A DNA stretch of 64,000 nt, taken from contig JAUYFI010000081.1 of NCBI GenBank assembly GCA_030691075.1, positions 1 through 64,000 on the forward strand, written 5' to 3'. Below are positions 16,708 to 28,748 of this stretch, piece by piece; the first letter of the stretch is position 1, and the number at the start of each line of letters is the position of its first letter. The notes under the pieces are model-generated. The model saw nothing but the letters and a program-made list of their open reading frames with translations, made no database searches and was not told where the DNA came from. Position numbers and translations under genes: made by a program. Source of the DNA: Sulfurisoma sp. (lineage in GTDB: Bacteria > Pseudomonadota > Gammaproteobacteria > Burkholderiales > Rhodocyclaceae).

Positions 16708-17592
16708 CTATTCGCCCGGCGGTAACAGCGATTCCAGCCAGGCATCGCGCCGCGCGCGCGCCGTGGCGAACATCGCCTCGATCCCGCTGCCGTCGGCGGA
16801 CGCCAGCAGCACGCGCGTTCTCATCAGTTCGGCCATGTAGGCGTCAAGTTCGGCCAGCAACGCCGCGCGGTTGGCGAGGCAGATGTCGCGCCACATTTCA
16901 GGGTGGCTGCTGGCAATGCGCGTGAAATCGCGGAAGCCGCCGGCGGCGAAGCCGAACAGTTGGTCGGCATTGTCGCGCTTGGCGAAATCATGCACCAGCG
17001 CAAAGGCCAGCAGATGCGGCAGGTGGCTCACGGCAGCGAAGACGCGGTCGTGTTCCTCGGGCGCCAGTTGCGACACATTGGCGCCGCAGGCTTCCCACGC
17101 CTGCCGCACCGCGGCCACGGCCGTCGGGGAGTTCTCGGGCAGCGGCGTCAGCACCACGCGCTTGTCCCGGTAGAGATCGGCGGTCGCCGCCGCCACACCG
17201 CTTTTCTCGGCGCCGGCAATCGGGTGACCCGGCACGAACTGACCGATCTTGGCGCCGAATGCCGCGCGCGCCGCCGCCACCACGTCGGTCTTGGTGCTGC
17301 CGCCGTCGGTAACCAGAGTTTTCGGGCCGAGATGCGGCGCCAGCGCGCGCATCACCGCCGGCATCTGCCCGACCGGCATGCCCAGCAGCACCAGGTCGGC
17401 GCCGTCGAGGGCAGCGGCCCAGTCGGTGGCGATCGCGTCGATGACGCCGAGCCGCAGCGCCTGCTCAAGCGGCGCGCGGGTACGTCCCATGCCTACCACC
17501 CGCCGTGTCGCCAGCGCCGACTTTTTCTGCGCCAGCGCGAACGAGCCGCCGATCAGGCCGACACCGCAGACGACGATCTTGCTTTGCGCCAT
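16708..17592 (-). CDS. tyrA: Prephenate dehydrogenase
   Basis: A 294-residue TyrA that oxidatively decarboxylates prephenate (or arogenate) for tyrosine synthesis. Visible are the NAD(P) loop VVCGVGLIGGSFALA, then DLVLLGMPVGQMPAVM, TDGGSTKTDVV, FVPGHPIAGAEKSGV with the family's substrate-binding His, and SHLPHLLAFAL. It overlaps hisC by one base in the pheA-hisC-tyrA order. Residues about 22-30 ([10 protein letters not shown]) coincide with a copy of repeat D, so this loop between helix one and strand two appears to have been supplied or altered by a repeat while staying in frame. The catalytic parts are intact and it is probably functional. Confidence 0.92.
   Translation of the reverse strand: MAQSKIVVCGVGLIGGSFALAQKKSALATRRVVGMGRTRAPLEQALRLGVIDAIATDWAAALDGADLVLLGMPVGQMPAVMRALAPHLGPKTLVTDGGSTKTDVVAAARAAFGAKIGQFVPGHPIAGAEKSGVAAATADLYRDKRVVLTPLPENSPTAVAAVRQAWEACGANVSQLAPEEHDRVFAAVSHLPHLLAFALVHDFAKRDNADQLFGFAAGGFRDFTRIASSHPEMWRDICLANRAALLAELDAYMAELMRTRVLLASADGSGIEAMFATARARRDAWLESLLPPGE
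17501..17527 (-). repeat. Palindromic repeat family D inside tyrA
   Basis: The plus strand reads CGCCGTGTCGCCAGCGCCGA then CTTTTTC. The word TCGCCAGCGCCGACTTTTT is identical in copA and the SenB-like gene. In tyrA it is translated from the opposite strand as KKSALATR, in frame. Confidence 0.75.
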
Positions 17593-18680
17593 CAGAGCGA
17601 GCGTTCCAGCGCTTCGAGGAAGCGGGCGTTCTCGGTCTCGAGGCCAATGGTCACGCGCAGGTGATTGGGCAGGCCATAGCCGCCAATGGGGCGAACGATG
17701 ACGCCCTGCTTGAGCAGCTTCTGGTTGACCGCCGCGCCGTCGGCGACGGCAAAGGTCACGAAGTTGCCGTGCGAGGGAATGTGCTCGAGGCCGAGGCGCT
17801 TGAGGCCGGCGACGATCTGTTCCATGCCGCGACGGTTGAGTTCAAAGGACTCGGCGATGAATAGGTGGTCGTCGAGCGCCGCGCGGGCCGCCGCGATCGC
17901 CAGGTTGTTGACGTTGAAGGGCTGGCGCACGCGGTTGAGCAGGTCGGCGACTTCCGCCGACGCCACCGCATAACCAACGCGCAGGCCGGCCAGGCCATAG
18001 ATCTTGGAGAAGGTGCGGGTGACGATCAGGTTCGAAAACTCCCTGACCCAGGCCACGCTATCGGCGCGTTCTGCCGGCGGCAGGTATTCGTTGTAGGCCT
18101 CGTCCAGCACTACTGCGACGTCCGTCGGCACGGCCTGCAGAAACGCTTTCACCTCGGCAGGGGGCAGGAAGTTGCCGGTCGGGTTGTTGGGGTTGGCGAT
18201 CCAGACCACGCGGGTGTCCGGCCGAATCGCCGCGCGCATGGCGGCGAGGTCATGGCCGTAATGTCTGGCCGGCGCGACGACGCACTCGCCACCGGCGCTC
18301 ATGGTCGCCAGCGGATAGACGGCGAAGGCATGCTGCGAGAATACCGAGGAACGACCGGGGGCGAGGAACACCCGCGCCGCCAGGTCGAGCACGTCGTTGG
18401 AGCCGTTGCCGAGCACGATCTGGTTTGGCGCGACGCCGAGACGTTCGGAAAGCAGAGCGATCAACTCGAACTGGTCAGGATAGCGCGCAATCCCGCTCAC
18501 GGCCTTCTCCACTGCCGCCCGCGCCTTCGGGCTCATGCCCAGTGGGTTCTCGTTGGAGGCGAGCTTGACGATGCTCTCCACCGCGACCCCCATCTCGCGG
18601 GCGAGTTCGGTGATCGGCTTGCCCGGAACGTAGGGCGAGATGGCGCGGATGGTGGCCGGTGCCTGGGCGGCGATGATCAT
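17592..18680 (-). CDS. hisC: Histidinol-phosphate aminotransferase family (HisC)
   Basis: A 362-residue PLP enzyme of aminotransferase class I/II. It shows SPYVPGKPITELARE, KLASNENPLGMSP, NGSNDVLDL, IANPNNPTGN, VVLDEAYNEYL and the PLP-lysine region TRTFSKIYGLAGLRVGYAV. In this pheA-hisC-tyrA setting it may act on histidinol phosphate, on phenylpyruvate/4-hydroxyphenylpyruvate, or both; sequence does not decide. It is full length and overlaps tyrA by one base. About 1 kb upstream lies a second, partial copy of its first 80 codons, with a HEPN/MNT pair in between, so its original promoter or coupling to pheA has probably been displaced. Confidence 0.92.
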   Translation of the reverse strand: MIIAAQAPATIRAISPYVPGKPITELAREMGVAVESIVKLASNENPLGMSPKARAAVEKAVSGIARYPDQFELIALLSERLGVAPNQIVLGNGSNDVLDLAARVFLAPGRSSVFSQHAFAVYPLATMSAGGECVVAPARHYGHDLAAMRAAIRPDTRVVWIANPNNPTGNFLPPAEVKAFLQAVPTDVAVVLDEAYNEYLPPAERADSVAWVREFSNLIVTRTFSKIYGLAGLRVGYAVASAEVADLLNRVRQPFNVNNLAIAAARAALDDHLFIAESFELNRRGMEQIVAGLKRLGLEHIPSHGNFVTFAVADGAAVNQKLLKQGVIVRPIGGYGLPNHLRVTIGLETENARFLEALERSL

Positions 18681-18690
18681 TCCGTCTCCG

Positions 18691-19083
18691 TTATTCGGGT
18701 ATGTTGAGCATCGTCGATGCCCAAGTCATCAGGGATGTAACCGCCTCGTCCGCCTCTTCGGGGTCGACATCGGGTGCCCGAACGCCGAGGTAGCGGAACT
18801 CGACAGCGTACGGCCCCAACCGCACCAACAGGTCTCGCGCCGCCGGAACCTCGATATTATGAGCACCGGCGATATCGAGCAACTCGATCAAGTCGTGGAT
18901 ACGCCGGAAGACGATGCCATGTTGCACCAACACGGCCTTGATCGACTTCTCGGCCACCTGCTGGGCATGAAACAGCGTGGTCTCAAGCGGCGCCTCCGCA
19001 TCGCGGCGCAATATGCGATAGGTGACGCGATCCCGCTGCGCCGCCGCCAGCAACTCGACGGCCTGATCGTCAGGTGTGTTCAT
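18691..19083 (-). CDS. HEPN-domain protein, likely toxin
   Basis: A 130-residue helical protein. ATG 19083 (MNTPDDQAVELLAAAQRD) overlaps the MNT stop. Motifs: LFHAQQVAEKSIKAVLVQHG, then FRRIHDLIELLDIAG carrying the R-x(n)-H-D-L element of HEPN RNases, and RYLGVRAPDVDPEEADEAV. HEPN proteins paired with MNT nucleotidyltransferases form toxin-antitoxin modules in which the MNT protein silences the HEPN RNase, often by adenylylation. This one follows its MNT partner with a 14-base overlap. The spacing of the R and H should be checked against active members. Confidence 0.8.
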   Translation of the reverse strand: MNTPDDQAVELLAAAQRDRVTYRILRRDAEAPLETTLFHAQQVAEKSIKAVLVQHGIVFRRIHDLIELLDIAGAHNIEVPAARDLLVRLGPYAVEFRYLGVRAPDVDPEEADEAVTSLMTWASTMLNIPE

Positions 19084-19399
19084 ACAAGACCCTGCCTTCA
19101 CGATCCGCCCAATACACCGGCGTCGTCCACCAATGCCGCCGCTGTTCGAAATCGGCCTCGGAATAAAGCAGCAGATCGACGCCCACGCCTATGCTCCCGA
19201 TAGCCTCGCGTAGGCGCGAATACTCCGTCGTGTAATCGTCGATTGCGCGTTCCACGACCAGCAGATCGAGGTCCGAATCCTCGTTGGCCTCGGCGCGCAC
19301 GTAGGAGCCGAACAACACCACTTTGCGTGGTGCATAAGCTACCGAGACAATGCGATCCACTGCATTCTGGATAGCGTTTTCACTCAGCAAGTTGGCCAT
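19070..19399 (-). CDS. MNT-type nucleotidyltransferase antitoxin
   Basis: A 109-residue protein from ATG 19399, preceded by the strong site GGAGGT at a 4-base spacer. It has VVLFGSYVRAEANEDSDLDL and the third strand Asp in IGVGVDLLLYS, the complete GSx10DxD...D catalytic set of minimal nucleotidyltransferases. It is followed with overlap by the HEPN gene, forming a HEPN/MNT module. The pair sits between an intact hisC and a duplicated hisC 5' fragment, so it is most likely an insertion into the pheA-hisC junction. Confidence 0.85.
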   Translation of the reverse strand: MANLLSENAIQNAVDRIVSVAYAPRKVVLFGSYVRAEANEDSDLDLLVVERAIDDYTTEYSRLREAIGSIGVGVDLLLYSEADFEQRRHWWTTPVYWADREGRVLYEHT

Positions 19400-19522
19400 G
19401 ATTACCTCCACCAAATGTCGTAGTTGAGGCTTGCAACACTTGCGCCATGGTGCAGAGCGGCAATGTGTGGTGCGAAGTCGGTGCTCATAGCTTGAAGACT
19501 AGACGATCTGGCCACGCCCGCC

Positions 19523-19768
19523 CCCCCCAGCCGCGCCGATAGCACGGCGATCAGGTCGAATTTCCGGGTAACGCTCGATGCCAGCGTTGGCGCACTCAAC
19601 CGCCGCCCGCGCCTTCGGGCTCATGCCCAGTGGGTTCTCGTTGGAGGCGAGCTTGACGATGCTCTCCACCGCGAGCCCCATCTCGCGGGCGAGTTCGGTA
19701 ATCGGCTTGCTCGGAACGTAGGGCGAGATGGCGCGGATGGTGGCCGGCGCCCGGGCGGCAATGCTCAT
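19523..19768 (-). pseudogene. hisC: Duplicated hisC 5' fragment
   Basis: The minus strand reads MSIAARAPATIRAISPYVPS and continues through LAREMGLAVESIVKLASNEN to ARAAVE, nearly matching the start of the complete hisC 1.1 kb away. At nucleotide level about 130 bases around the start differ at only a few positions. It then diverges (ECANAGIERYP), changes frame and fades at FDLIAVLSARLG by a C8-9 run near 19520. It sits directly downstream of pheA, in the place where hisC would be expected. It looks like the remnant or duplication left by entry of the HEPN/MNT pair. Confidence 0.85.
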
Positions 19769-19778
19769 GGCGAAACCC

Positions 19779-20876
19779 TCACTGGCTGGCGCAGGGATAG
19801 GAACCCAACTCTTTCAGGAAACCGACGCGGCCGCGCAGGTCTTCCAGCGCCGCGGCGACGCGCGGATCAAAGCGGTGGCCCTCGACGTCGATGAAGAACA
19901 CATACTCCCAGCGGCTGCCGCCGAAGCCGCGCGCCGGGCGCGACTCGAACTTGGTCATCGACACGCCGTGCTGCTTGAGCGGGGTCAGCAGGTCGTGCAC
20001 CGCGCCGGGCTTGTTCTGCGCCGAGCAGACGAAGGAGGTGCGATCCTGCCCCGACGGGCCGGCGTCGTGCGTCGCCAGCACGAGGAAGCGCGTGGTGTTG
20101 TTGGGGTCGTCCTCGATGCTCGTGGCCAGCAGATTGAGGTCGTAGAGCTTGGCCGCCGCCTCGCCGGCGATGGCGCAGGACGCCGCATCCTCGGACGCCA
20201 TGCGCGCCGCTTCGGCGTTGCTCGCGACCGGTACCCGCTGCAACGTCGCGAGATTACGGTTGAGCCACTCGTGGCACTGCGCCAGGGACTGGGCGTGCGA
20301 ATAGAGCTTGGCGATGCCCGCCAGCGACTCCGCCTTCGACAGCAGGTTCTGGTGGATGCGCAGATTGACCTCGCCGCAGATCTGCAAGGGGGACGATACC
20401 AGCAGGTCGAGCGTGCGGCCGATGGCGCCTTCGGTGGAATTTTCCACCGGCACCACGCCATAGTCGGCGTTGCCCGATTCGACGGCGCGGAAGACGTCGT
20501 CGATCGCGGTGCAGGGAGTCAGTGTCGGCGCCGAGCCGAAATGCTTCTTCGCCGCGCTCTCCGAGAAGGTGCCGGCGGGGCCGAGGTAGGCGATCCGCAG
20601 CGGCTGCTCCAGCGCGAGGCAGGACGACATGATCTCGCGGAAGATATGCCGCACCGCGCCCTCGGGCAGCGGCCCGGCATTGGCCTCGGCCAGACGGCGC
20701 AACACCTGCGCCTCGCGCTCGGGCCGGTAGATGTTGCCGTGCTTGATCTCGCCGATGCGGTGGGCCAGCCGCGCCCGCTCGTTGATCAGGCGCAGAACAT
20801 CGTCGTCGAGCGCGTCGATGCCGGCCCGCAGCCGGCCGAGCTCTTCCTGCTCCTGTTTCGTCGGATCCGCGGCCAT
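19779..20876 (-). CDS. pheA: Bifunctional chorismate mutase/prephenate dehydratase
   Basis: A 365-residue P-protein committing chorismate to phenylalanine. The N-terminal AroQ-type chorismate mutase (about 10-95) has LRAGIDALDDDVLRLINERA. The prephenate dehydratase domain (about 97-275) has AYLGPAGTFSESAA, GVVPVENSTEGAIGRTLDLL and NNTTRFLVLA. A C-terminal ACT regulatory domain (about 285-360) has NKPGAVHDLL and KFESRPARGFGGSRWEYVFF. It abuts serA with a one-base overlap in a serC-serA-pheA-hisC-tyrA unit, and is probably feedback-inhibited by phenylalanine as in other P-proteins. Confidence 0.95.
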   Translation of the reverse strand: MAADPTKQEQEELGRLRAGIDALDDDVLRLINERARLAHRIGEIKHGNIYRPEREAQVLRRLAEANAGPLPEGAVRHIFREIMSSCLALEQPLRIAYLGPAGTFSESAAKKHFGSAPTLTPCTAIDDVFRAVESGNADYGVVPVENSTEGAIGRTLDLLVSSPLQICGEVNLRIHQNLLSKAESLAGIAKLYSHAQSLAQCHEWLNRNLATLQRVPVASNAEAARMASEDAASCAIAGEAAAKLYDLNLLATSIEDDPNNTTRFLVLATHDAGPSGQDRTSFVCSAQNKPGAVHDLLTPLKQHGVSMTKFESRPARGFGGSRWEYVFFIDVEGHRFDPRVAAALEDLRGRVGFLKELGSYPCASQ

Positions 20877-22060
20877 CAGCCCTCGGCCGGCAGGTAGCGC
20901 ACCGCCAGCACGCCCTCGATGTTCGCGATCGCGTCGATCGCCTTCTTCGGCACCTTGCTGTCCACATCCACCAGGGTGTAGGCGATATCGCCTTTCGACT
21001 TGTTCATCATGTTGTGGATGTTGAGCTTGGCCTCGGCCAGGGCGGTCGAGATCTGGCCGACCATGTTCGGCACGTTGGCATTGGCGATGGCGATGCGGAA
21101 GCCGGATTCGCGCGGCATCGCCACGCTCGGGAAATTCACCGAATTGACGATATTGCCGTCCTGCAGGTAGTCGCGCAGCTGATCCGCCACCATGGTCGCG
21201 CAGTTCTCCTCGGCTTCGCGCGTCGACGCGCCGAGATGCGGCAAGGCGATGACATTCGGGTGATCGTTGACCTGCGCGCTGGGGAAGTCGCAGACGTAAC
21301 AGCCGAGCTTCTTCGCTTCCAGCGCCGCCAGCACCGCCGCCTCGTCGACCACGCCTTCACGGGCGAAGTTGAGCACCACCGCGCCGTGCTTCATCTGTTC
21401 GATGCTCTCGGCGTTGATCATCTTGCGCGTGGCATCGACCAGCGGCACGTGCAGTGTCAGGAAGTTGGAGTTCTTGATCACATCGGACAGGCTGGCCGCC
21501 TTCTTCACCTGCGAAGGCAGGCTCCAGGCGGCATCGACGGTGATCTCCGGGTCGTAGCCGATCACGTGCATGCCGAGCTTGATCGCGGCATCGGCGACCA
21601 GGCAGCCGATCTTGCCCAGGCCGATCACCCCCAGGGTGTGGCCGGCCAGCTCGAAGCCGGCATAGGTCTTCTTGCCGCCCTCGACCTTCTTTTCCATTTC
21701 CGGATCGGTCGGGTCGAGACCGCCGACGAACCTCATCGCGCCGCCGATGTTGCGCGCCGCCATCAGCATGCCGGCCAGCACCAGTTCCTTGACGGCGTTG
21801 GCATTGGCGCCGGGCGCGTTGAACACCGGCACGCCGCGCGCGCTCATGGCCTTGACCGGAATGTTGTTGGTGCCCGAGCCGGCGCGGCCGATGGCCAGCA
21901 CGCTCCTGGCGATGTCCATGGCGTGCATGTCGGCCGAGCGCACCAGCACGGCATCCGGCTTGGGCGTGTCTTTGCCGGCGACGAAGCGTTCCGCCGGCAG
22001 GCGCGCCAGCCCCTTGGCCGAGATGTTGTTGAGAACCAGAACCTGGAATTGCTCAGCCAT
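20876..22060 (-). CDS. serA: D-3-phosphoglycerate dehydrogenase
   Basis: A 394-residue enzyme for the first step of serine synthesis. Start ATG 22060 ([18 protein letters not shown]) is chosen because it overlaps the serC stop and begins the fold. Seen are the NAD loop [15 protein letters not shown], the catalytic region [11 protein letters not shown] and [14 protein letters not shown], and a C-terminal ACT domain (about 320-390: [20 protein letters not shown]) that in relatives senses serine. It overlaps serC by 8 bases and pheA by one, consistent with one transcript. Confidence 0.95.
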   Translation of the reverse strand: MAEQFQVLVLNNISAKGLARLPAERFVAGKDTPKPDAVLVRSADMHAMDIARSVLAIGRAGSGTNNIPVKAMSARGVPVFNAPGANANAVKELVLAGMLMAARNIGGAMRFVGGLDPTDPEMEKKVEGGKKTYAGFELAGHTLGVIGLGKIGCLVADAAIKLGMHVIGYDPEITVDAAWSLPSQVKKAASLSDVIKNSNFLTLHVPLVDATRKMINAESIEQMKHGAVVLNFAREGVVDEAAVLAALEAKKLGCYVCDFPSAQVNDHPNVIALPHLGASTREAEENCATMVADQLRDYLQDGNIVNSVNFPSVAMPRESGFRIAIANANVPNMVGQISTALAEAKLNIHNMMNKSKGDIAYTLVDVDSKVPKKAIDAIANIEGVLAVRYLPAEG

Positions 22061-23135
22061 GGCTTTTCTCGAAGTCGCGCATGTAATCGACCAGAGCGGC
22101 GACACCTTCGGCCGGCATGGCGTTGTAGATCGAGGCGCGCATGCCGCCGACCGAGCGATGGCCCTTGAGCTGGATCATGCCGCGCGACTTCGCCCCCTTG
22201 AGGAATTCCTCGTCGAGCGCCGCGTCCTTGAGCGTGAACGGCACGTTCATGCGCGAGCGGTCGGCCTGGTTGACCGGGTTGCCGTAGAACCCCGTGCTGT
22301 CGAGGTAGTCGTAGAGCAGCTTCGACTTGGCGATGTTCTTCTGCTCCATCGCGGCAATCCCGCCATTCTTCTTGAGCCACTGGAAGACCAGGCCGGCGAT
22401 GTAAATGGAATAGGTCGGCGGCGTGTTGTACATCGAGTCGGCATCGACGTGGGTCTTGTAGTCGAGCATGGCCGGCGGGGTCGGCTGGGCCTTGCCGACC
22501 AGGTCGTCGCGGACGATGACGATGGTGAGGCCGGCCGGCCCGATGTTCTTCTGCGCACCGGCGTAGATCAGACCGTACTTGCTGATATCCACCGGTCGCG
22601 ACAGGATGCTCGATGACATGTCGCAGACCAGCGGCACGTCGCCGGTATCCGGCGTCCACTGGAACTCGACGCCGCCGATGGTCTCGTTGGCGGTGTAATG
22701 AACGTAGGCGGCATCCTTGTCGAGCTTCCAGCCCGATTGCGCCGGGGCATAGGTAAAGCTCTTGTCCTCGGCGCTGGCGACGACATTGACGTTGCAGAAG
22801 GTCTTCGCCGCCTTGATCGCCTTCTTCGCCCATTCGCCGGTATGCACATAATCCGCGCTCGCCTTGCCGCGTAGCAGGTTGACCGGAATCATCTCGAACT
22901 GCAACGAGGCGCCGCCCTGGAGGAACAGCACCTTGTAGTTGGCCGGGATGGCCATCAGCTCGCGCAGGTCCGCCTCGGCGGCGGCGGCGATACCCATGAA
23001 TTCCTTGCCGCGATGGCTCATTTCCATGACCGACTGGCCGGAGCCATGCCAGTCGAGCATCTCGTCGGCGGCTTGCTTGAGAACTTCCTCGGGCAGCGCG
23101 GCAGGACCGGCGCTGAAGTTGAATACGCGTGCCAT
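22053..23135 (-). CDS. serC: Phosphoserine aminotransferase
   Basis: A 360-residue PLP enzyme converting 3-phosphohydroxypyruvate to phosphoserine; it also acts in vitamin B6 synthesis in many bacteria. Signature stretches are [58 protein letters not shown] with [13 protein letters not shown] holding the PLP lysine, and [14 protein letters not shown] at the end. It lies 5 bases after gyrA and overlaps serA. Its length is normal and no damage is visible. Confidence 0.96.
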   Translation of the reverse strand: MARVFNFSAGPAALPEEVLKQAADEMLDWHGSGQSVMEMSHRGKEFMGIAAAAEADLRELMAIPANYKVLFLQGGASLQFEMIPVNLLRGKASADYVHTGEWAKKAIKAAKTFCNVNVVASAEDKSFTYAPAQSGWKLDKDAAYVHYTANETIGGVEFQWTPDTGDVPLVCDMSSSILSRPVDISKYGLIYAGAQKNIGPAGLTIVIVRDDLVGKAQPTPPAMLDYKTHVDADSMYNTPPTYSIYIAGLVFQWLKKNGGIAAMEQKNIAKSKLLYDYLDSTGFYGNPVNQADRSRMNVPFTLKDAALDEEFLKGAKSRGMIQLKGHRSVGGMRASIYNAMPAEGVAALVDYMRDFEKSHG

Positions 23136-23140
23136 GGTGA

Positions 23141-25717
<2,577 letters not shown>

Positions 25718-25858
25718 ATGATCCGTCAATGGCGCCCGCTCAGCGGACCGGCGAAAAGTTTAAATCTTACCATGGCGCTCCACCCCGGCCGCCCCCGCCT
25801 GAATGGCCGGGGCCGCTCGGCCACACGCCGCCTACCTGCCTGTGCTTAAATCGCTGCC

Positions 25859-27181
25859 ATGACTGTCCCCACCACCATCGACCTGCTGATCGAGCCGCGC
25901 TGGATCATTCCGATCGAGCCGGCCGGCACCACGCTGGAGGGGCATGCGCTGGCGGTCGATAAAGGGCGGATCGTCGCCCTTTTGCCAAGGGAAGAAGCTG
26001 CCGGCCGCTTCGCCCCGCGGCAGCACCTGGCGCTACCCGAACACGCGCTGCTGCCGGGTCTCGTGAACCTGCACACGCATGCGGCGATGACCCTGATGCG
26101 CGGTTTCGCCGACGACATGCCGCTGATGCGCTGGCTCACCGAGCGCATCTGGCCCGCCGAGGGGCGTCATGTGTCACCCGCCTTCGTCCGCGACGGCACG
26201 CTGCTTGCCTGCTGGGAAATGCTGCGCGGCGGCATCACCTGCTTCAACGACATGTACTTCTACCCCGAGGCCGCCGCCGAGGCCGCCCGCGAGGCCGGCA
26301 TCCGCGCGGCGCTGGGTATCACTGTCGTCGAGTTTGCGACGGCCTACGCCGCGGATGCCACCGACTATCTTGCCAAGGGTCTGGCGACCCGCGACGCACT
26401 GCGCCACGAGCCGCTGCTTTCCTTCTGTCTGGCACCGCACGCGCCCTACACCGTCAGCGACAAGAGCCTCGAGCGCGTGGCGCTGCTGGCCAACCAACTC
26501 GACCTGCCGGTACATATCCACATCCACGAAACCCGCGCGGAAATCGAGGACAGCATCCGCCAGCACGGCGTGCGTCCGCTCGCCCGACTGCAGCGCGCCA
26601 GCCTGCTCGGCCCGGGCTTCCTCGGCGTACACGGCGTACACCTCGAGCCCGATGAAATCAGCCTGCTGGGCGAACACGGCTGCCACCTGGCGCACTGCCC
26701 GACATCCAACATGAAGCTCGCCAGCGGCATTGCCCCAGTGAGCGTGCTGCGGGCACGCGGCGTGGGCCTGGGCCTGGGCAGCGACGGCGCCGCCAGCAAC
26801 AACCGCCTCGACCTGTTTCATGAAATGCGCCACGCGGCCCTGCTCGCCAAGGTCGCCAGCGAGGATGCCACCGCCCTGCCGGCCGCCACCGTCCTGCGCA
26901 TGGCAACACTGGAAGGGGCCGCCGCCCTCGGCCTCGACGCGGAAATCGGCTCGCTGCTCCCAGGCAAGAGCGCCGACTTGTGCGCCGTGCGCCTCGACGA
27001 TTGGGCGCTGCAACCCTGCTTCGATCCGGCCTCGCATCTCGTCTACGTCGCGGGCCGCGAGCACGTCAGCCATACATGGGTGGCGGGCCGGCTGAGGATA
27101 TGCGAGGGAGAACCCGTCGATTTCGACCCACGCCGTTTGATTGAAATAGCGAGTTTGTGGCATACTCAGCTTGTGATGTAA
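25859..27181 (+). CDS. mtaD: Methylthioadenosine/S-adenosylhomocysteine deaminase family
   Basis: A 440-residue TRZ/ATZ-type amidohydrolase. Metal ligands appear as GLVNLHTHAAM, then HIHIHETRAEIED, GVHGVHL, HCPTSNMKLASG and LGSDGAASNNRLDLF. This pattern fits MtaD-like enzymes deaminating 5'-methylthioadenosine and S-adenosylhomocysteine; other aromatic-amine deaminases share it. It is divergent from gyrA across about 140 bases. In related genomes an mtaD gene often precedes ubiG, and ubiG and gph do follow here after an OmpA-family gene. Confidence 0.85.
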   Translation: MTVPTTIDLLIEPRWIIPIEPAGTTLEGHALAVDKGRIVALLPREEAAGRFAPRQHLALPEHALLPGLVNLHTHAAMTLMRGFADDMPLMRWLTERIWPAEGRHVSPAFVRDGTLLACWEMLRGGITCFNDMYFYPEAAAEAAREAGIRAALGITVVEFATAYAADATDYLAKGLATRDALRHEPLLSFCLAPHAPYTVSDKSLERVALLANQLDLPVHIHIHETRAEIEDSIRQHGVRPLARLQRASLLGPGFLGVHGVHLEPDEISLLGEHGCHLAHCPTSNMKLASGIAPVSVLRARGVGLGLGSDGAASNNRLDLFHEMRHAALLAKVASEDATALPAATVLRMATLEGAAALGLDAEIGSLLPGKSADLCAVRLDDWALQPCFDPASHLVYVAGREHVSHTWVAGRLRICEGEPVDFDPRRLIEIASLWHTQLVM

Positions 27182-27247
27182 CGGTAGGTTGGCTCGCCGC
27201 GAACAAGGGAATTCGGCAGCGCGGGGCTGATCCAGTTTTTGAGACTC

Positions 27248-27265
27248 GCTATCGTGACCGATAGC
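27248..27265. promoter_or_regulatory. Inverted repeat upstream of OmpA-family gene
   Basis: GCTATCG-TGAC-CGATAGC has perfect 7-bp arms 24 bases before the ATG. It lies in the likely 5' leader or promoter of the OmpA-family gene and could be an operator or an mRNA hairpin. Nothing further can be assigned. Confidence 0.45.
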
Positions 27266-27288
27266 TATCCTTTCCAACGAGGGAGCAC

Positions 27289-27957
27289 ATGAAAAACACA
27301 ATCAAACTTTCGCTGCTGGCGGTCACCCTGCTGGGTATCGGCGCTTCCGCTTTCGCCCAGACCCCGGGAGTGGATATGAAGGGTGCTGTCGGTTACGTCA
27401 TCGATCAGCGCGGCTATGTCGCCAAGAGCGGCACCGGCCTGTGCTGGCGCACCGGTTACTGGACGCCGGCGATGGCCATTGCCGAATGCGACCCGGATCT
27501 GGTGAAGAAGGCTGAACCCAAGAAGGAAGCAGCCAAGCCGGCTGCCGCCGCTGCGCCGACGCCGAAACCCGCCGCCGAAAAGATCACGCTGGCCGCCGAC
27601 ACCCTGTTTGACTTCAACAAGGCGACGCTGCGCCCCGCCGGCAAACAGGCGCTCGACGGCCTCGCCGGCAAGATCAAGGACATCAAGCTCGAGGTCATCA
27701 TCGCCGTCGGTCACGCCGACCGTATCGGTTCCGACGCCTACAACCAGAAGCTGTCCGAGAAACGCGCCGCTTCGGTGAAGGACTACCTGGTTAGCAAGGG
27801 CATCGAGGCGAACCGTGTCTACACCGAAGGCAAGGGCGAGAAGCAGCCCGTGACCGGCGACAAGTGCGGCAAGAGCGAGAAGAAGGCCAAGCAGTTGATC
27901 GACTGCCTGCAACCCGACCGCCGCGTCGAGATCGAAGTGATCGGCACCAAGAAGTAA
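27289..27957 (+). CDS. OmpA-family outer-membrane/peptidoglycan-binding protein
   Basis: A 222-residue exported protein. The signal peptide is residues 1-23 ([16 protein letters not shown]). A short N-terminal part carries [20 protein letters not shown], seen in betaproteobacterial OmpA-like proteins, then a Lys/Ala/Pro linker (about 70-97). The C-terminal OmpA domain (about 100-218) has [40 protein letters not shown] and [11 protein letters not shown], the peptidoglycan-binding signature. There is no N-terminal beta barrel, so it is probably a periplasmic tether rather than a porin. GGGAGCAC precedes the ATG and a strong terminator follows 14 bases after the stop. Confidence 0.85.
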   Translation: MKNTIKLSLLAVTLLGIGASAFAQTPGVDMKGAVGYVIDQRGYVAKSGTGLCWRTGYWTPAMAIAECDPDLVKKAEPKKEAAKPAAAAAPTPKPAAEKITLAADTLFDFNKATLRPAGKQALDGLAGKIKDIKLEVIIAVGHADRIGSDAYNQKLSEKRAASVKDYLVSKGIEANRVYTEGKGEKQPVTGDKCGKSEKKAKQLIDCLQPDRRVEIEVIGTKK

Positions 27958-27971
27958 TCACGCCGGGCACG

Positions 27972-28003
27972 AAAAAAGCCCTGCATGTGCAGGGCTTTTT
28001 TTT
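27972..28003 (+). terminator. Rho-independent terminator
   Basis: AAAAAAGCCCTGCA-TG-TGCAGGGCTTTTTTTT: an 8-bp GC-rich stem flanked by A and T runs, usable in both directions. It separates the OmpA-family gene from ubiG, which has its own start 20 bases later. Confidence 0.9.
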
Positions 28004-28022
28004 GCCTATGGTATCTGCCAGG

Positions 28023-28748
28023 ATGAGTGCCATGAACGCCGCCTCCCCCGCCCCCAATGCCGACCCCCACGAACTCGCCAAGTTCAGCGAACTGGCGCAT
28101 CGCTGGTGGGACCTGAACTCGGAATTCAAGCCCCTGCACGACATCAACCCGCTGCGCCTCGACTGGATCGACCGCGCCTGCGGACTCGGCGGCAAGCGCG
28201 TGGTGGACGTCGGCTGCGGCGGCGGCATCCTCTCGGAAAGCATGGCGGAACGCGGCGCCGCAGTCACCGGCATCGACCTTTCCGACAAAGCCCTGAGCGT
28301 CGCCCGTCTGCACCTGCTCGAAACGGGCGGAAAGGTCGACTATCGTCACATCGCCGCCGAGCAGCTGGCCGCGGAGCAACCCGACGCCTACGACGTCGTC
28401 ACCTGTCTCGAAATGCTCGAGCATGTGCCCGATCCCGCCAGCACCATCCGCGCCTGCGCGGCGCTGGTAAAGCCGGACGGCCATGTCTTTTTTTCGACCA
28501 TCAGCCGCAATCCCAAGGCCTACCTGCTGGCCGTCATCGGGGCCGAATATGTACTCAACCTGCTGCCGCGCGGCACCCACGATTATGCGAAGTTCATTCG
28601 GCCGTCGGAACTCGCGCGCATGGTGCGCGAGGCCGGTCTCGACGTGACCGAGGTCATCGGCATGACCTACAACCCGCTCACCCGCGGTTATTCCCTCGGC
28701 CAAGACACCAGCGTTAACTACCTGCTGCGTGCCCGCCGCAATGCCTGA
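28023..28748 (+). CDS. ubiG: Ubiquinone biosynthesis O-methyltransferase
   Basis: A 241-residue SAM-dependent methyltransferase doing both O-methylations of ubiquinone synthesis. Clear motifs are [28 protein letters not shown], the SAM motif [35 protein letters not shown] and a C-terminal [23 protein letters not shown] 28023 is used; ATG 28032 is a near alternative. The stop overlaps the gph start by 8 bases, so the two are co-translated. Confidence 0.96.
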   Translation: MSAMNAASPAPNADPHELAKFSELAHRWWDLNSEFKPLHDINPLRLDWIDRACGLGGKRVVDVGCGGGILSESMAERGAAVTGIDLSDKALSVARLHLLETGGKVDYRHIAAEQLAAEQPDAYDVVTCLEMLEHVPDPASTIRACAALVKPDGHVFFSTISRNPKAYLLAVIGAEYVLNLLPRGTHDYAKFIRPSELARMVREAGLDVTEVIGMTYNPLTRGYSLGQDTSVNYLLRARRNA

